A DNA stretch of 64,000 bases from Paragordius varius (lineage: Eukaryota; Nematomorpha). Location of the stretch: the NCBI GenBank assembly GCA_964247055.1, contig OZ176058.1, positions 1,488,001-1,552,000 on the forward strand, in the 5' to 3' direction. The notes beneath the pieces were generated by a model, which was not told the DNA's origin, ran no database searches, and saw nothing but the letters and a program-made list of their open reading frames with translations. This document shows, piece after piece, positions 13,561-26,371 of the stretch (within the stretch, counting starts at the first letter, position 1; each line of letters begins with the position of its first letter). The translations under genes were made by a program, and so were the position numbers.

Positions 13561-14929
13561 TTAGCCGCATTAAAATATGGGGATATAAATTCGAAAATGC
13601 CTGCTTAACATAATATCAGTAATATACTTTGCAGCATATTAACTCTATATTTATAAAAAATTTTTTAATATTCTTAACTTTACACTGACTTATATACCGA
13701 CTTGACTTATGCCAGCCATAGTTATTATTAAAATTAAAATGTACAAAATTAAATTTTTGACTGCTTTAATTTAAGTAATAAGGTGAAAAAATTTACCAAA
13801 GAATTTTTATGTTTTTTCTTAATTTTTAAATTAACATAAAATTATACAAAAAATAATTCAAGACGGAAGAAATCAACTATTTCCCGATAAAAGCCTATTT
13901 ATATATTTTTTTATATTTAACAATTTCTTCCATTTTTTTCTTTATGGTATATAATTTATGTTTTCGAATTCATTATTATAAAATTAAAACCGAGAGAACA
14001 TAGGCAAATTTTTTTCCCAACAAAACTTGATCCAGTAAATATTTTTGCGATAGATATTGAATGAAGCCGTTTTTTTGAAAAAAATCAGACTAAAGATATG
14101 TTAGGTTTATTGTGAAATATATAGATATAGCCAAAAAATATATGAATATAGGGACACAAATCGCTACATTAATTTACCCTATATTTGATTTAGAATTTGT
14201 TGCTAAAATATCAATTTCATCAAGATTGTCAATGTCGTAAATTATGAATTCATTTATCAATCGGACAAAATAACTAGAGGCCGAATGTTGGACACCTCTC
14301 ATAGATCATTTCAATGAATGCGTTAAATATATATATTTCTAATGGATCAAAATTGTTTTTAAGTATATGGTTTAAATGAGCGATGCTCAACACGCTTTTC
14401 GGTACCCAAATGTACTCTAAAATTTTTAAAGAAATTGGATATCAATCAAAAATTTATAATTTATATAATCCGAAATTGGGCACAAACTAAATAGAAAACC
14501 AAAAATTAAAAACCATGAAAATATTATGCATCTTACATTCTTTTTTAATGTTGGCCTATTTATTTTCTAGGATTGAGTAGTATAAAAATATTTCAAATAT
14601 AAATTTAGACGAAATGTACACCAATAATCACTTAAAATTATATATTATCGTTAAAAAGTTTAAGTTACTATATTTATCCCTTAAATCCAAAATATTAATT
14701 TAAAAATAAATATGATATAAAAATTTGATTAATTTTTTTATAACAGCCTTTTAACTATAATATATATACCGGCTAATGGTTCATGAATTGAAAATAAAAC
14801 AATATTTTGTCAAAAGTAAATCATGATACAAATTTTACAAATCAAAGTTTTCAACATACAAAAGTGTTTTTTCCCTTAAAGATTGAAATATTTCTTTGTA
14901 ATGGTAAGGACGGATTAGATTAGAATCAT

Positions 14930-16990
14930 CTAAAATTCAAAAATAAATGACAAAATTCATCATGGCACTATCAATATATAGATGGAAGGTTAAAATATAA
15001 CATATAATATTAGATTTATATATTAGATGTTTACAAATATCATTTGGCAATTACTGGTTTTTAATAATTTATTGAAAAAATTTATTTTTGAATTATTTTA
15101 CATAAATTTTTATATAATTTAACAAGTTAGCAAATACAATGGGCAGATCGTCTGCGATCAGTTCTTAAAATTCCATCAAATTTCAAGGTCTTAAGTGAAA
15201 ACCAAGCCATCGATTCGTCGAGACTAAGCCCTGACCTCATTGTAACAAATGGCACTGATTGCTATATCATCGATCCCACAGTGCCGTTTGAAAACAGGCT
15301 AGAATCGTTCGAAACGGCGTTCAACAATAAATTAATGAAGTATAGCTGTATGGCTCAACAATTACAGGAAACATACAGCAACACCCAAGTCATTCCAGTT
15401 GTTGTTGGGAGCCTCGGCTCGTGGTATTCGAAAAACGATATTCTTTTTGAGAAGATCAAGTGATGCCCTACCCAACTAAAGAAATCAATTGTTACAATCA
15501 TAATTAAATCTGCCGACATGTACCACATGTTTATGAGCGGGCGAAATTCCCTCATAGACAACCCATCAAATGCATTTTTGTAATATTTTTTATATATATA
15601 TTTTTTTATTATATTTTTTTTTCTATATTTATGTATAATAATATTTTCTTTCTTCCCCCTTGTAACTTCCCCATGCCCAATATTGTTGCGTAGCACTTTT
15701 CTTCATATATTCTAAATTGTATTTCTTTATATATATTAATTAATTATATATGTAATTTTTGACTATGATATATATAAAAGTTTCAAATTTTAAAATGATC
15801 ACAAAATTTTGTCATATGTTATTAGTTTTTTTGTCTTTCTTTGGAATTTTATTTTATCCTTCCCCCCATCTTAAAAGTGATTTTTATATATAAAATAATT
15901 GATTTAGAATGGTAAATACTTTTTATGTATTTATAGATTTGTATTTTTTATTACTTTTTAATACTCTATTTTACTGCCTAATATAGCTGACGTTATTTTA
16001 TATGAAGGTTAAATTTTAATAAAATGTTTATAAGTAATACCTTGTCAATCAATGCATAGGTGTTTATATATTTTAAACGTATTATTTTACATAACATATT
16101 TAGTATTTGGCAAGTGAAGATATTTTTTCAATGTTTAATTTAAAACTGATTATTCTTCTTCAGAAGTTGGCCATTTAAGACATTTAAATCTCTACTTCAT
16201 GTATATTGACATATTCATAAAATTTAGATTTGGTACAGACCCTTGTTTTTTGGAAATTTATATGTTAGATATAATGTTTAGAGTTTTATTTTTTTATTAT
16301 ATTAAAATGGTAACAAAATGCCCCAGGACAAGAAAAGCTTCAGCTTGTCTGCACACAGCTGACACTCGTAATCGAAAAATTGTAGAGTTTTGATTTTGGC
16401 ACATCAACACGCACTAGAGCCCGGCCTTTTATCGGGTAAAACATTACACTTGATGGCGTAAAGAAAGGTTGAATTTGAAGAAAATTAGGAGGTGAGTGGC
16501 TCTCAGGGCTTTACAATACAGGTGGGCGAAAATTCATTAAATTGTTTGCTGATTTTTACTAATTTTTTCCTTTTATTTAATATTAAATATGTCTTGGGGT
16601 ATTTTCTTTTTTCCCTTAACTCCCTGTATATAAATAGCTCAGGCTGAATTGAATTAAATAATTTTTTGGATTATCATGGATAATGGTTTTTTTGGTTGAT
16701 AAAACCATTAACGGTTGGCAAAAGTTTTTTTATATTAAAACGCTCGCCTTGATTAAAGATGGGAGGATATATGCCCACCCAAAAGACTTAAATAAACCTT
16801 AATAGTACAAAAGAAATGAACTTAAATCATAATCTGACATAAGAGGAAATATAAATCTTAACTAATTTTTTATTTAAATAACATTGGTCCCTATATCCTA
16901 ATTAAAGAGAAAATGCGGTACAATTGTTTATCAATGAAGTTTTAGGGTTGTTTTATAAAGAGATGGCGGGTATTCTCTGTCGACATATTC
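14930..16990 (-). repeat. type-c repeat block, minus, interrupted by a LINE fragment
   Basis: Landmarks match 1,790-4,260: 'atatatagatggaagg' at 14,972, the RT box at about 15,139-15,155 (minus strand A-D-D-L-P-I), the 'aagttggccatttaag' block near 16,155, 'ctgcacacagctgacac' near 16,350, and 'aaagagatggcggg' near 16,960. The RT box is cut by the insertion at 15,160-15,745. No usable ORF remains in the block itself. Confidence 0.65.
15160..15745 (+). mobile_element. R2-type LINE 3' fragment with restriction-like endonuclease
   Basis: The frame from 15,182 to about 15,583 encodes the C-terminal restriction-like endonuclease domain of R2/NeSL-type non-LTR retrotransposons. The order is S-P-D-L-I-V, then Y-I-I-D-P-T-V-P-F-E, then K-L-M-K-Y, then V-I-P-V-V-V-G-S-L-G-S-W. 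This fits the P-D..(D/E)-x-K nuclease core followed by the conserved V-x-G-x-L-G-S-W block. There is one in-frame TGA after 'EKIK', beyond which the same frame continues with M-Y-H-M-F-M-S-G-R. No RT domain precedes it, so it is 5'-truncated. Base composition is much richer in GC than the surroundings. It lies exactly within a YADD box of the host repeat. Confidence 0.75.
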
Positions 16991-17039
16991 GTTTATCGGT
17001 GTTTATATTATTTCAGAAAAAATTGAAGATTAAACGGAA

Positions 17040-17580
17040 TGAGTGGAAAAAAGGAAACGATTTTTATGTTAAATATAAAAATGCCCATTTATAAACAAGG
17101 CGTGATTTTACTTTTGTCCAATAGTGACATTATGTATATATATTTATTATTTTATATCAAAATATTATACTAAATTTATTGTTATCTCTCAAGTATAATT
17201 CAATCCAACATTAAAAAAAATTATTACTGAATTCGAAGCCGAAAACTTTTCCAAAAAATTCTTCAAAGTTTTATATTATATAAATGATAAATAGTAGAAA
17301 ATTTTTTCCTCAGCCGTGAAGGATTTTGCAACTAACAAAGGATTTATAAAACATAATTTGCATGGGTAAGCTAGGCATGGAACACATTGCCTCGACTATG
17401 ATCGCATTAAGGAAAGAAGTGTTAGTGCGGCATATCCCAGAAATTCAATTAAAATTATGTTCAAAAAGTGCTTTACATAAGGTGTATCTTTACCAAAATT
17501 TTTAATTTTATCTTTCAAAACTATAAATAAGGTCATTAAAAGATGTATGCTTCCTAACTCGTCTGTTTCCTCTAAAGTTC
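17040..17580 (+). repeat. direct copy of 9,240-9,870
   Basis: It matches 9,240-9,870 in the same orientation, including 'gcccatttata.acaaggtg', 'gacaaaggattt', 'tttgcatgggta' and 'tatcccagaaa'. It leads directly into the type-b RT box at 17,728. The foldback minisatellite preceding the 9.2-kb copy is absent here. Confidence 0.65.
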
Positions 17581-17727
17581 TAAATTGAATTAAGTATAGA
17601 TAAGAAAATCAAAATTAATTATTTTTGTTTTTACATTTTGTCTGTATAATAGTATTCCTACTGTAGCTTTACTTTTTCATATTGTCAAGTGTTAACTAGA
17701 TTTTAACAAAGCCAAAAATTTCATAGA

Positions 17728-17760
17728 GAAATTCTATACGCCGACGACATGTCCATAATG
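17728..17760 (+). pseudogene. relic RT box EILYADDMSIM (type b)
   Basis: Codons read E-I-L-Y-A-D-D-M-S-I-M. About 100 bases downstream 'tatatttagatgcaaat' (Y-L-D-A-N in another frame) is shared with type-a copies such as 1,196-1,210. The box is closed by stops shortly after. Confidence 0.6.
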
Positions 17761-19098
17761 GCTTCATAGCTATTTGATAAACCATTTTTAATATAAATTA
17801 TACAAAAAGGACAACAATGTACATTTTAAGGGATTATATTTAGATGCAAATTATCTCCAAATTTTAACTTAAATTTTTAAAATTTTGAACATATTTTTAA
17901 AAAAGATAAGCGCCATCTATTTATTAATAGGTTATGTTATAGCAATTTTGGCCATTTGTTTCGAAAACTTCAAATACAATAATTAGACCATAAAATCCAA
18001 TCATTCATGAGTTTTTCATATCATATACACTAAAAACTATGCCTAATAATATATTATTTGGTTATTAATCAATTATAGCTTGTTGTTGGATATTTGTAAA
18101 ATAAATAATGTTTTTTAATATTAACGTTTCCGCAATCATACATCATTATTATTTTAATGTTTTTATTTTCAACCTCGAACCGCAGTAAATGAAAATGCCT
18201 GATTCTTACACCTCCATTAAATAAATTGTCTAAAATAATATAAACAATTGATAATATATTTTGAATCGAATTCAATTTAAACATATCATTATATATTTTG
18301 AGTTTTCAAATATAAAACTGCATTTATTTAAGTAATAGTTTAAAATTTCATATAAATTAACTCAGAACATATGACGAGCTCCTTTACGAAAAAGCCTAGC
18401 AAATAGTTTTTTGTATTTTAATTTTTTTTTTAAATTAAGTTTATTTTTTCAATTCATATTAAAATAACCGAGACTTGGGAGAAATTTTTTTTCAAAAACT
18501 TGAACCATTAAATCTTCTTGGAAATGAAATTCACTTCGAAGGAAGCGCACCAAAAAAGATCAAATTTATATTCGTTTTTTTGTAAAAACATAGATAGAGG
18601 CAAAAAAATAATGAATATAGGGAGATTATTTGACCATACATTCTATAAATTTTTCCTAGTTGGCCGAAATTCGGAAGACATCATTTGGTAAATATGTTTA
18701 AAAATATTATTTTTATCAAATTTTTAATAATAAAAATTTTGTTATTCTCTTTATATCTCCGAATTTATGTGTGCATTAAATATCTTGAGGGCCTAGTGTT
18801 GGAAACATCTGACTTGGATCATTTTGATCAATTCGTTAAATATTTTTTAAAACATAATTTTTTTTAAGTATATGATCTAAAGTAGGGATGTTCAAAACGC
18901 TTTTGTACGCAGATGCGCTTTGAAAAATGTTAGAAAAATAAAAAATTGGATATCAATCAAAAATTTAGGATTTTTTAAAATATATGTCATCTAAAATTGC
19001 CCACAAACTAAATAAAAAATTAAAAATTATCAAAGCAGCCGCGAAAATATTTGTGTTGGACACGATACATTCTCTTTGGATTAACCTTTTATATATAT

Positions 19099-19328
19099 CA
19101 TTTACAATTCAAATTTACCCCTCGAACAATTTAAATTCACCCTCAATAAAATATATGTTTTTTAAGATTAAAATTTACCTATATTTTTAAATATTTTTTA
19201 AAAATAAATTTTGCTTAAAATTAATACTGAAAAAATAATAAACTATAAATTTCATGAGTTATCTTGGTTCGAAACATTTGTTCACGGGTGAATTTGAATC
19301 GTTCGAGGATGAATTGGAAATGTAAATG
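19099..19328. mobile_element. short TIR element (MITE), copy 2
   Basis: Inverted copy of 6,979-7,210, with ends 'catttacaattcaaatttac' and 'ttggaaatgtaaatg'. It occupies the mirror position inside IR-1, between the 'gacacgataca' block of the type-b unit and the palindrome-rich spacer. Confidence 0.7.
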
Positions 19329-19344
19329 GTATATATATATTATA

Positions 19345-22060
19345 TATATTTTTTTATATTTTTAGTTTTCCTAGCTGCTATTAGTTCATTAGATGAGATA
19401 TGTCATTTCCAACCAGAACTAGCCCATGTAAAGCAATCGTTTAGAAATATTATTTTAATGTTAATAAAATCAAATGTCTAAAATTTATTTATGGAAGCTG
19501 TTTATGCAATGCTAACAATTTTGCCACCCTAAAAGAATGTCGCAAAATTTGTAATTTTACCAATTTTGATGAGGTGTTTGGATGAATGGGCCAATATCAT
19601 AAAAACTATGTTGTTACGACAGAGGAAACTCCAAATGAATATTTTTTGTGAATAATACAGTATATGAATAAATTAATTAGTATTCGAAATTATGATTCAT
19701 GCAAAATATAAAAACATAATACAAATATTTTTTTAAAAGACTGATGTTACTTTTTTAAACTTATTATAAATACAACCATTGATTAAATTCAAAATATGAA
19801 ATTGAGATTGATGGAATCATTTATATTGTTCAGTCATAATTAAATAATAAGGAGGATGGTTTAAAAAGTATGGTTGCTATTTAAAACAAACGTCTTTATG
19901 TTTGAACATTTTGTCTGTATATATATGTTTGTTGCTATTTTTTTTTTAATATTTTCAAATATAAGATTTACAGTAATGAGCAGTATTATTGGCAAAAGGC
20001 AAAAGGGAGAAAATAACTTCTTAAGCCATAAATATTACTCTTTATTGTAAGTTTTATCTGGCAATATTAAATTAACGCTATATTTTTAAAACTCATACTA
20101 TAATTATATGACTTTAATCATTTGTATCCTAAATTTTTTAAATATATACAATAATCAATGATGTGATTTTAGAGCTTATTAAATCTACATATGCTTTGTA
20201 TTTTAATATTTATCTTTTATATTTACACTTTCATTATAACGTATTCATTATAATCTAAAAAATAAATAGGCTCATATATAATAATTTTGCGTTTTTTAGT
20301 TTCTCAAGATTTTCCTTTTAATAAAATATAATCTTGTCTCTCAGGACAATCGAAATTTAAATACATAAATAAATGGATAAATACGAAAATCATAGACATT
20401 CAGCAAAATGGAAATTATAAACATAGAACGTAAAACTATATTACAAATTTTTTTAGAAAAAGCAACGATAATTTTTAACCTTAATCAATTGTTACCCTTT
20501 CATAATTGTAATTATGAAAAATAGCGAAAAATTGAGATTTACAAATGGCTGCTTAAGAAAAAATATTTATTTCGAAGCTTTTAAGTCATTTATTTTTTTT
20601 TCACCGCTTGAGATTAAAAACTAACCCGATTCTGACTGCTGAGAATATTCTACGTGGTACTAAATTATTTGTTCAACATTAAATGTTTCAAATCGTATAT
20701 TTGGTGTGAACCGATGCTAAAACGTTAATCAATATTATATTACATGGTTTTTATTTGCTATGGGTAAAAAGGAATAAAATATATATTAAAATAATGTGTA
20801 CCATTTTTAAATTTTGTATATAATTAATTTATTGGTATATTAAAATTACTGAATACAATAAAATTTTAATGCGATCGTCCATTACGTATAATAAAATTTA
20901 ATATCGTTGCAACCTTCAGACCATCATCTCGAAAAAACATTTTTGACAAGACTTACTAAAAAAATTGTTTCTATAGGCTTCACCAGTCCTAGAATATGAA
21001 GTGCAAAAGATAGATTTTTCTTGAATATCCCCAGATAGCTTATTCAGCAAAGAGCTTTGTAATTGGCGAATGGCATTAAATGTAATAAAAAAACTAGCAA
21101 TTTATACTTATTCATACTGTATTTCCCAGCCTTTGTATTTCTTTACTTTTTTCTAACTAAGTTCACGCCTTGATATTAAGATGTCCAGAATAGTGTGATG
21201 ATTTAAGCACTAAATTAATCATAATATTTTGGCTTAATTGTGATTAAGTAAAATATGGAAACAAAATTAATATATATATTTATCACATTAATTAATTCAT
21301 TCTATTATAAATACACTCTAATATACTATAATTTTTTTATTGATTCCAAAATGACTAGTCCTTTCACAAAAAATAATATTATAAAAATTTAAAACATAGA
21401 AATACGGCCTATTCCAGAACTCAAAACCCCAAAAAATGGAGACATAAATATATAAAAGCGTAAAGGATTTTATTTTATATGATAAATAATGGAAAAAGGT
21501 CTAATCTAAGCAAATATATTTATACAATTAACTATTCGTGTTATAAAACACTCCATTTTTGGTAAAATTTTGTGCCTAAAGCGATCTATTCAAATTTCTC
21601 CTTTAATTTTTAACAAATTGATTTAAATTTTTAAATATGTCTCAAGTAGTCTTTAGGTGAATTTAAAAAATATCTATAAATAATATTAACAGTTCGTATT
21701 TAAAACACATATTTCGACATTGTAATTAAACATAAACCTATATATAGATGTTAGAAAGAATAATGTAAGAATTATATGAATATATTTGATAACCATGCAA
21801 TAGCAAATTAATTAATGTGCAATAAAGATGGGAATATGCTAAAAAAACTTAACAATAAATGAAAAATATTTTTTAAAAAAGTTTAAACCTTGATTTTTCC
21901 CACATATACTATTGAATATAATTAAGTATATTATAATAATTTAAATTAATCCACATTTTACGACGGCACCGATGAGTAATATTGAAAAGCATTAAAAAAA
22001 TATGGTTATTTATTTAAAATTTTTTAATTTTCAACTAAATAGAAAAATGATTTAAAGCCA
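19345..22060. repeat. AT-rich spacer, mirror of 4,261-6,978
   Basis: I see no gene. It carries decayed small palindromes: 'aaaagtatggttgc' near 19,870, a 'ttttgtctgtata' end near 19,915 and a 'gaacgtaaaac' block near 20,425. Anchors to the left arm are 19,980/6,430, 21,100/5,000 and 21,580/4,690. Confidence 0.5.
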
Positions 22061-24830
22061 AAAATTGTAATTTCCATAGGAAATTCTCTGGCAGACCTTC
22101 TTCTATTGTCTTTCGATAGCTTCGTTTATTCAGATATATACTTTATTAATAAATAATCGCAAATAAAGATAAATTAAGTATATTTACATTATTTTATATT
22201 AATGTCCTAATTTTAAAAAACAATGTTTACATTATCTTATATAAAACTATTTACAAATACTCACCTGCCATCTATTTATTAAATCGACCCCATAACTGTA
22301 TTAAAATAGACAACAAATTTTGCCACTTGAGCTTGTTTGTATTTTCTGATATTTACTATTGAACGGTAAAATTTAAATTATATTATAAATCAAAGAATTA
22401 TATAATTTTATTTTTTATGATTATGCGCCCTCCAATAAATTTTACTAAAAATTGTTTTTCTTTAAAAACATACAACAAATGCCCATTTGTAATATATCAT
22501 TAATGAGGATTGAAATCATGAATATATGTTTACATCGATAGTTAATATTATAGATAGGAAGCGACCAACCAGCGAAGCAAGAGCATTTTTATTAATGAAT
22601 ATATTTTTTAAGCAAGAATATTTTTTGATCTAACACCAATTTTTTGCCTTTATGTCATTCAATAGAGCCATATTTAATTTTTAGTTGTTTTATTTAAATA
22701 AATTCCTATCACTATTAAAGATTAGAAGGCTAAAGAAATTTTGAAGACCAGAAGTATAGTTTAAATGTTCTTGATATTTATAACTATTATATAATAAATT
22801 TACAGTTATAATTATGCACATTACTAACCTCTAGGTAAAATAAATTTATAATATTTCAATAGTAATTTAAAAAGCCTTTTCAAAGTTTTTTTTACTAAAT
22901 TTTATGCTATGTAACCCTAATAATTATATTAAATTAATTTATCTAAATTTTAAATTAGTTCTGTCAAAATTATCGACTTAATTAAGTGGAGAAAAATTTG
23001 ACGATATAAACCCCGAATAACCTTTACATTTTGGTTTAAATGACTAAAAAAATTCAGTTTTCGCTCTTTCCAATGATATAAAATACATGGCACCACATCT
23101 AATTTTCAAAATTTTGATTTAATGTTAAATCGGGGCCAAAATTTTTCGAAAAACCATAATAAAAAAAATTCTTAGGTGTAAGAATATTTTTTTTACAGAT
23201 ATACCATTTTATACTATAAAGACATGATAAAAAGAATGGCACTTAAAAGTTAAAATTTGTTGTCGTGTTATAATAAAACGATTATAGCGCACTTTCTTTA
23301 CAAAAGTCAATGAAAACAGGGACCAATGTTTTTTTAAATAAAAAAATGGCTGTTGATTTGTTTTGTCATCCGATTGTAATTTAGATTCTTTGTCTTACAC
23401 GTTCGATTTTAAGGTTTAAGTTTTGTTGTGTATATATATCCTCTGATCTTTATTTAAGGCTAAAATATTATATGTTTCGTGTTTGCAAAAACATCGTTTA
23501 AGACAGCCAAAAATTTAATCTATTCTAAAAATTGTTGTCATTCGATCCAAGAGGTATATGATAGAGTGACTTAAGAGTAAACAGAGACGTCGCAAGACAT
23601 ATCTAATACTAGAAAAATAGAGAAAATTAGTAAATAACACCAAAATTATATACTATGTTTGTAGATTTGACCGAATATCCAAGCCCAAGACAAGAAATAA
23701 TTTATCATTTCCTAATCTTTTAAGATCAATATAATCTAATTCAACCTGATTATAACCGATAGAAGGCCGAGCTCTTACAAAGCATGTATGGTGTGCAAAA
23801 ATGAAGCCCTAAATTCCGTAATATTTACGATTGTCAGCTGTGTGCAGGCGAGTTTTAAAAGTTTTATCTGTATAGTCGTTTTAATATAATTAAGTAAAAC
23901 TCTAAACACTGTATCTAATATATGGATGTTCAATAAACCGAGGTAACTGAACTTAGAAAACTTATTTTTGATTATTGTTGATTTCTTACAATTATATAAC
24001 GATATGGCTTTTGCCTGATATTACACGTTGCTATTTTATAATTTTTGTTTAAAATTTTTTCATGATACCTATAATATCGTGATTACCTATACTTTCTGTG
24101 CCAAGTCTGTATAATATTAATTATGTTTATAGCATCCAAGAAGCAGAGATTGAGTCTTAAATGGCCAACTTCTGATGTAGTATAATGAGTTTTAAAAACA
24201 TTGAATTCATAGATTCTTTTGCCAAATACTAGAGGTGTGTTGAAATATAATACGCTTAAAATTTTTATACATACACGCAATGCAGATTGACAAGTATTAT
24301 ATTCCCTAATTTGTGATAAAATTAAACATTGAAATGAAAACATTATACTATTTTGACGTTTTAGTTTTAAATTAAATACGGCAACAACTGTAATAGGCAA
24401 GAAAAAAATTTAAAACTTTATAAATTGTTATTGGTACCATGCTCTACTGTAATTAGGTTTAATTTTTTGTAAAAAAAATCGCTTAAAAGATGGGTGGATA
24501 TAATAAAAATTTCAAAATATAGAGAAAAAGTTATAAAATATGACAAAATTAAGTGATCATATAACAATTAGCATTTATTAAAAAAATCATTGATAGCCAA
24601 AAATTACATATCCTAAGAAATGTTGTACGCAGACGATCTGTCCATTTTATTCGATAAGTATGCTAAATTATATATTGGTTTATTTGAGATAAATCGAAAA
24701 TGAGAATTTTAATAATTTATATTTAAATGCCTATAATTCCCAAACGTTAACACTAAATATTTATTTACTTCTATATAAATTTAAAAATTTAAAATATAAC
24801 CTACCATCTATATATTGATAGAGTCCCATG
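22060..24830 (+). repeat. type-c repeat block, plus orientation
   Basis: This is the best preserved type-c block. In order it has the degraded 'gaaattctctggcagacc' box (22,082), 'ctgccatctatttatt' (22,265), a long AT-rich body, a GC-richer box at 23,755-23,870, the 'aaatggccaacttctgatgt' block (24,160), the intact EMLYADD box (24,617) and 'ctaccatctatatattgata' (24,802). A direct copy is at 30,040-33,310. The 105-codon minus-strand ORF at 24,083-24,400 is not conserved in the other copies and I do not call it. Confidence 0.7.
24617..24661 (+). pseudogene. relic RT box EMLYADDLSILFDKY (type c)
   Basis: Fifteen codons read E-M-L-Y-A-D-D-L-S-I-L-F-D-K-Y and the frame continues open for 13 more codons. 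Leu is TTG, Tyr TAC, Ala GCA, Asp GAC and Asp GAT. Type-a copies use CTA, TAT, GCC/GCA, GAT and GAT. Synonymous divergence across a conserved peptide indicates that the ancestors were separate functional RT genes. Confidence 0.65.
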
Positions 24831-25250
24831 TTGAATTTTTTTGACATTTATTTTTATTGATAATGATATTTCACAGCAAATTCATAATTACAGTAAAGTT
24901 TAAAATTATATACCAAAATGATAATATTTTTTAAAAGGGTAAAAACACTATTTTCTATAAAAGGATTAGTTTAAGATAAACATTAATATCATATTTTATC
25001 TATTTTTTGGAAATCATTAAAATTCATTATAAGCCGATATAAGACGATAATATTGTTAGGAAAATGCCTGTATTGAAGAGTCAATATAACTTTGGATTAT
25101 CAATGAAATTTCAATCTTTATATCATATTTTTCAAAAATTTATAATTATTTGAGATTTTTATTCAGTAATATTAATGCCAACCTAATTTTTTAACGTTAA
25201 TATATAATTTTGAGTGATTATGTTTACGGTGTATTTTTTTTAATAAGAGA

Positions 25251-26371
25251 ATTTTTATATACACAATCCGAGAAAATTAATATAGCGCTAAAAAAAGAGA
25301 ATGTATCGTGTCCAACACAAATATTTCGCCGCTGCTTAGATAATTTTTGGTTTTTTATTTAGTTTGTGCCCAATTTTGATGACATATGTTTTAAATAATC
25401 GTAAATTTTTGATTAATATCCAATTTTTATATTTCCAACATTTGTTTTAGCACTTTTGCGTAAAGAAAAGCGTAAACACCTCTTTTTTAAATCATATACT
25501 TATAATTTCGATCCATTAAAAATATATAATTAACGCATTCCTTGAAATGATCTAGGTCAAGGGTGTGGACCCTTCGGCCCTCTAAATATTTTGTGCGGTA
25601 AATTTACGCTATTTACAAAATCTAGATGAAATTGAATTTTTGCAAAAAAATTAATTTAAATATGGGGAAAATTAATGTATGGATAAATTGGGCCTTATAT
25701 TCATATATTTTATGGAAATATCTATATATTTCACATTAAAACAAACTATACTTAGTCTTATTTGTTGCAAAAAAACCGCTTTATTCTAAATCTATCGCAA
25801 AAATATTTATTCGATTGAGTTTATGTTGAGAAAAAACATGCCCCCGGTTCTCATCGGTTTCAATATTATAATGATGAATTCGAAAACATAGATTATAAGT
25901 TATATTTTCCATGAAAATAATGTAGGAAATTGTTGAATAAAAAATATTTTTTAATGTAAAAAATATAAATACGCTTTTTTCCCGAATCGATAGTTGATTT
26001 CTAACGTCTTGAATTATTTATATTTGTAAAATTTTATGTTAATTTAAAAACTAAAAAAAATATAAAAATAATCATTGGTAATTTTTTTCATATTATTTCT
26101 TAAATTAAAGCAGTTAAAAATTTAATTTTGAACATTTTCATTTTTATAATTAAAGCTATGGCTGGCATAAGCCAATTCGGTATATAAGCCATAAGCGTAA
26201 ATTAAGTTAAGTTTCATGATTACAAAATGAAAATTTTGAAATATCTATTTTTTAAGAGTTAATATGATGCAAAGTATATTATTGATAATATTTTTAGCAG
26301 GCATTTTCGAATGAAATCCTCATATTTTAATGCGCATGATGTGAAAGAAAATATAAATTTTTTGAAAATAA
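25251..26371 (+). repeat. type-a unit fragment
   Basis: It follows the order of other sense-oriented units in reverse: the 'cagccgc.gaaatattt' block (about 25,320), a 'gtggacccttcggccctcta' block (25,565), a 'tctcatcggt' block (25,850), 'cgaatcgatagttgatttct' (25,985), 'atggctggcataagccaatt' (26,160) and 'gcaggcattttcgaatga' (26,300). It is a direct copy of 33,770-34,690. No ORF. Confidence 0.6.

Larger units (their letters stand above)
8750..14770 (+). repeat. left arm of inverted repeat IR-2
   Basis: This is the reverse complement of 35,050-40,070. Anchor pairs are 8,820/40,040, 9,550/39,280, 11,110/38,285, 11,540/37,860, 12,040/37,330, 13,365/36,470, 13,740/36,070, 13,880/35,900 and 14,750/35,060. 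The pairwise sums drift from 48.8 to 49.8 kb because of indels and insertions. Contents in order are the foldback-like minisatellite, a divergent unit (9,240-10,930), a TA tract, and two type-a units. No gene is intact. Confidence 0.75.
17450..25250 (-). repeat. right arm of large inverted repeat IR-1
   Basis: This is the mirror partner of 1,390-8,790. It includes a type-b unit (17,700-19,080), the second MITE copy, the palindrome-rich spacer (19,345-22,060) and the type-c block (22,060-24,830). The inner loop between the arms (8,790-17,450) is itself made of other units, so the structure is a nested inverted duplication and not a simple hairpin. Confidence 0.8.

Noticed and set aside
15355-15696. 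113-codon minus-strand ORF
   Set aside because: It lies antisense to the R2-type endonuclease frame and then runs into low-complexity Lys/Ile/Tyr sequence. It is a shadow of the real frame.
24083-24400. 105-codon minus-strand ORF
   Set aside because: Not preserved in the homologous sequence at 32,000-32,280 or 2,300-2,530. Probably chance in a slightly less AT-rich patch.
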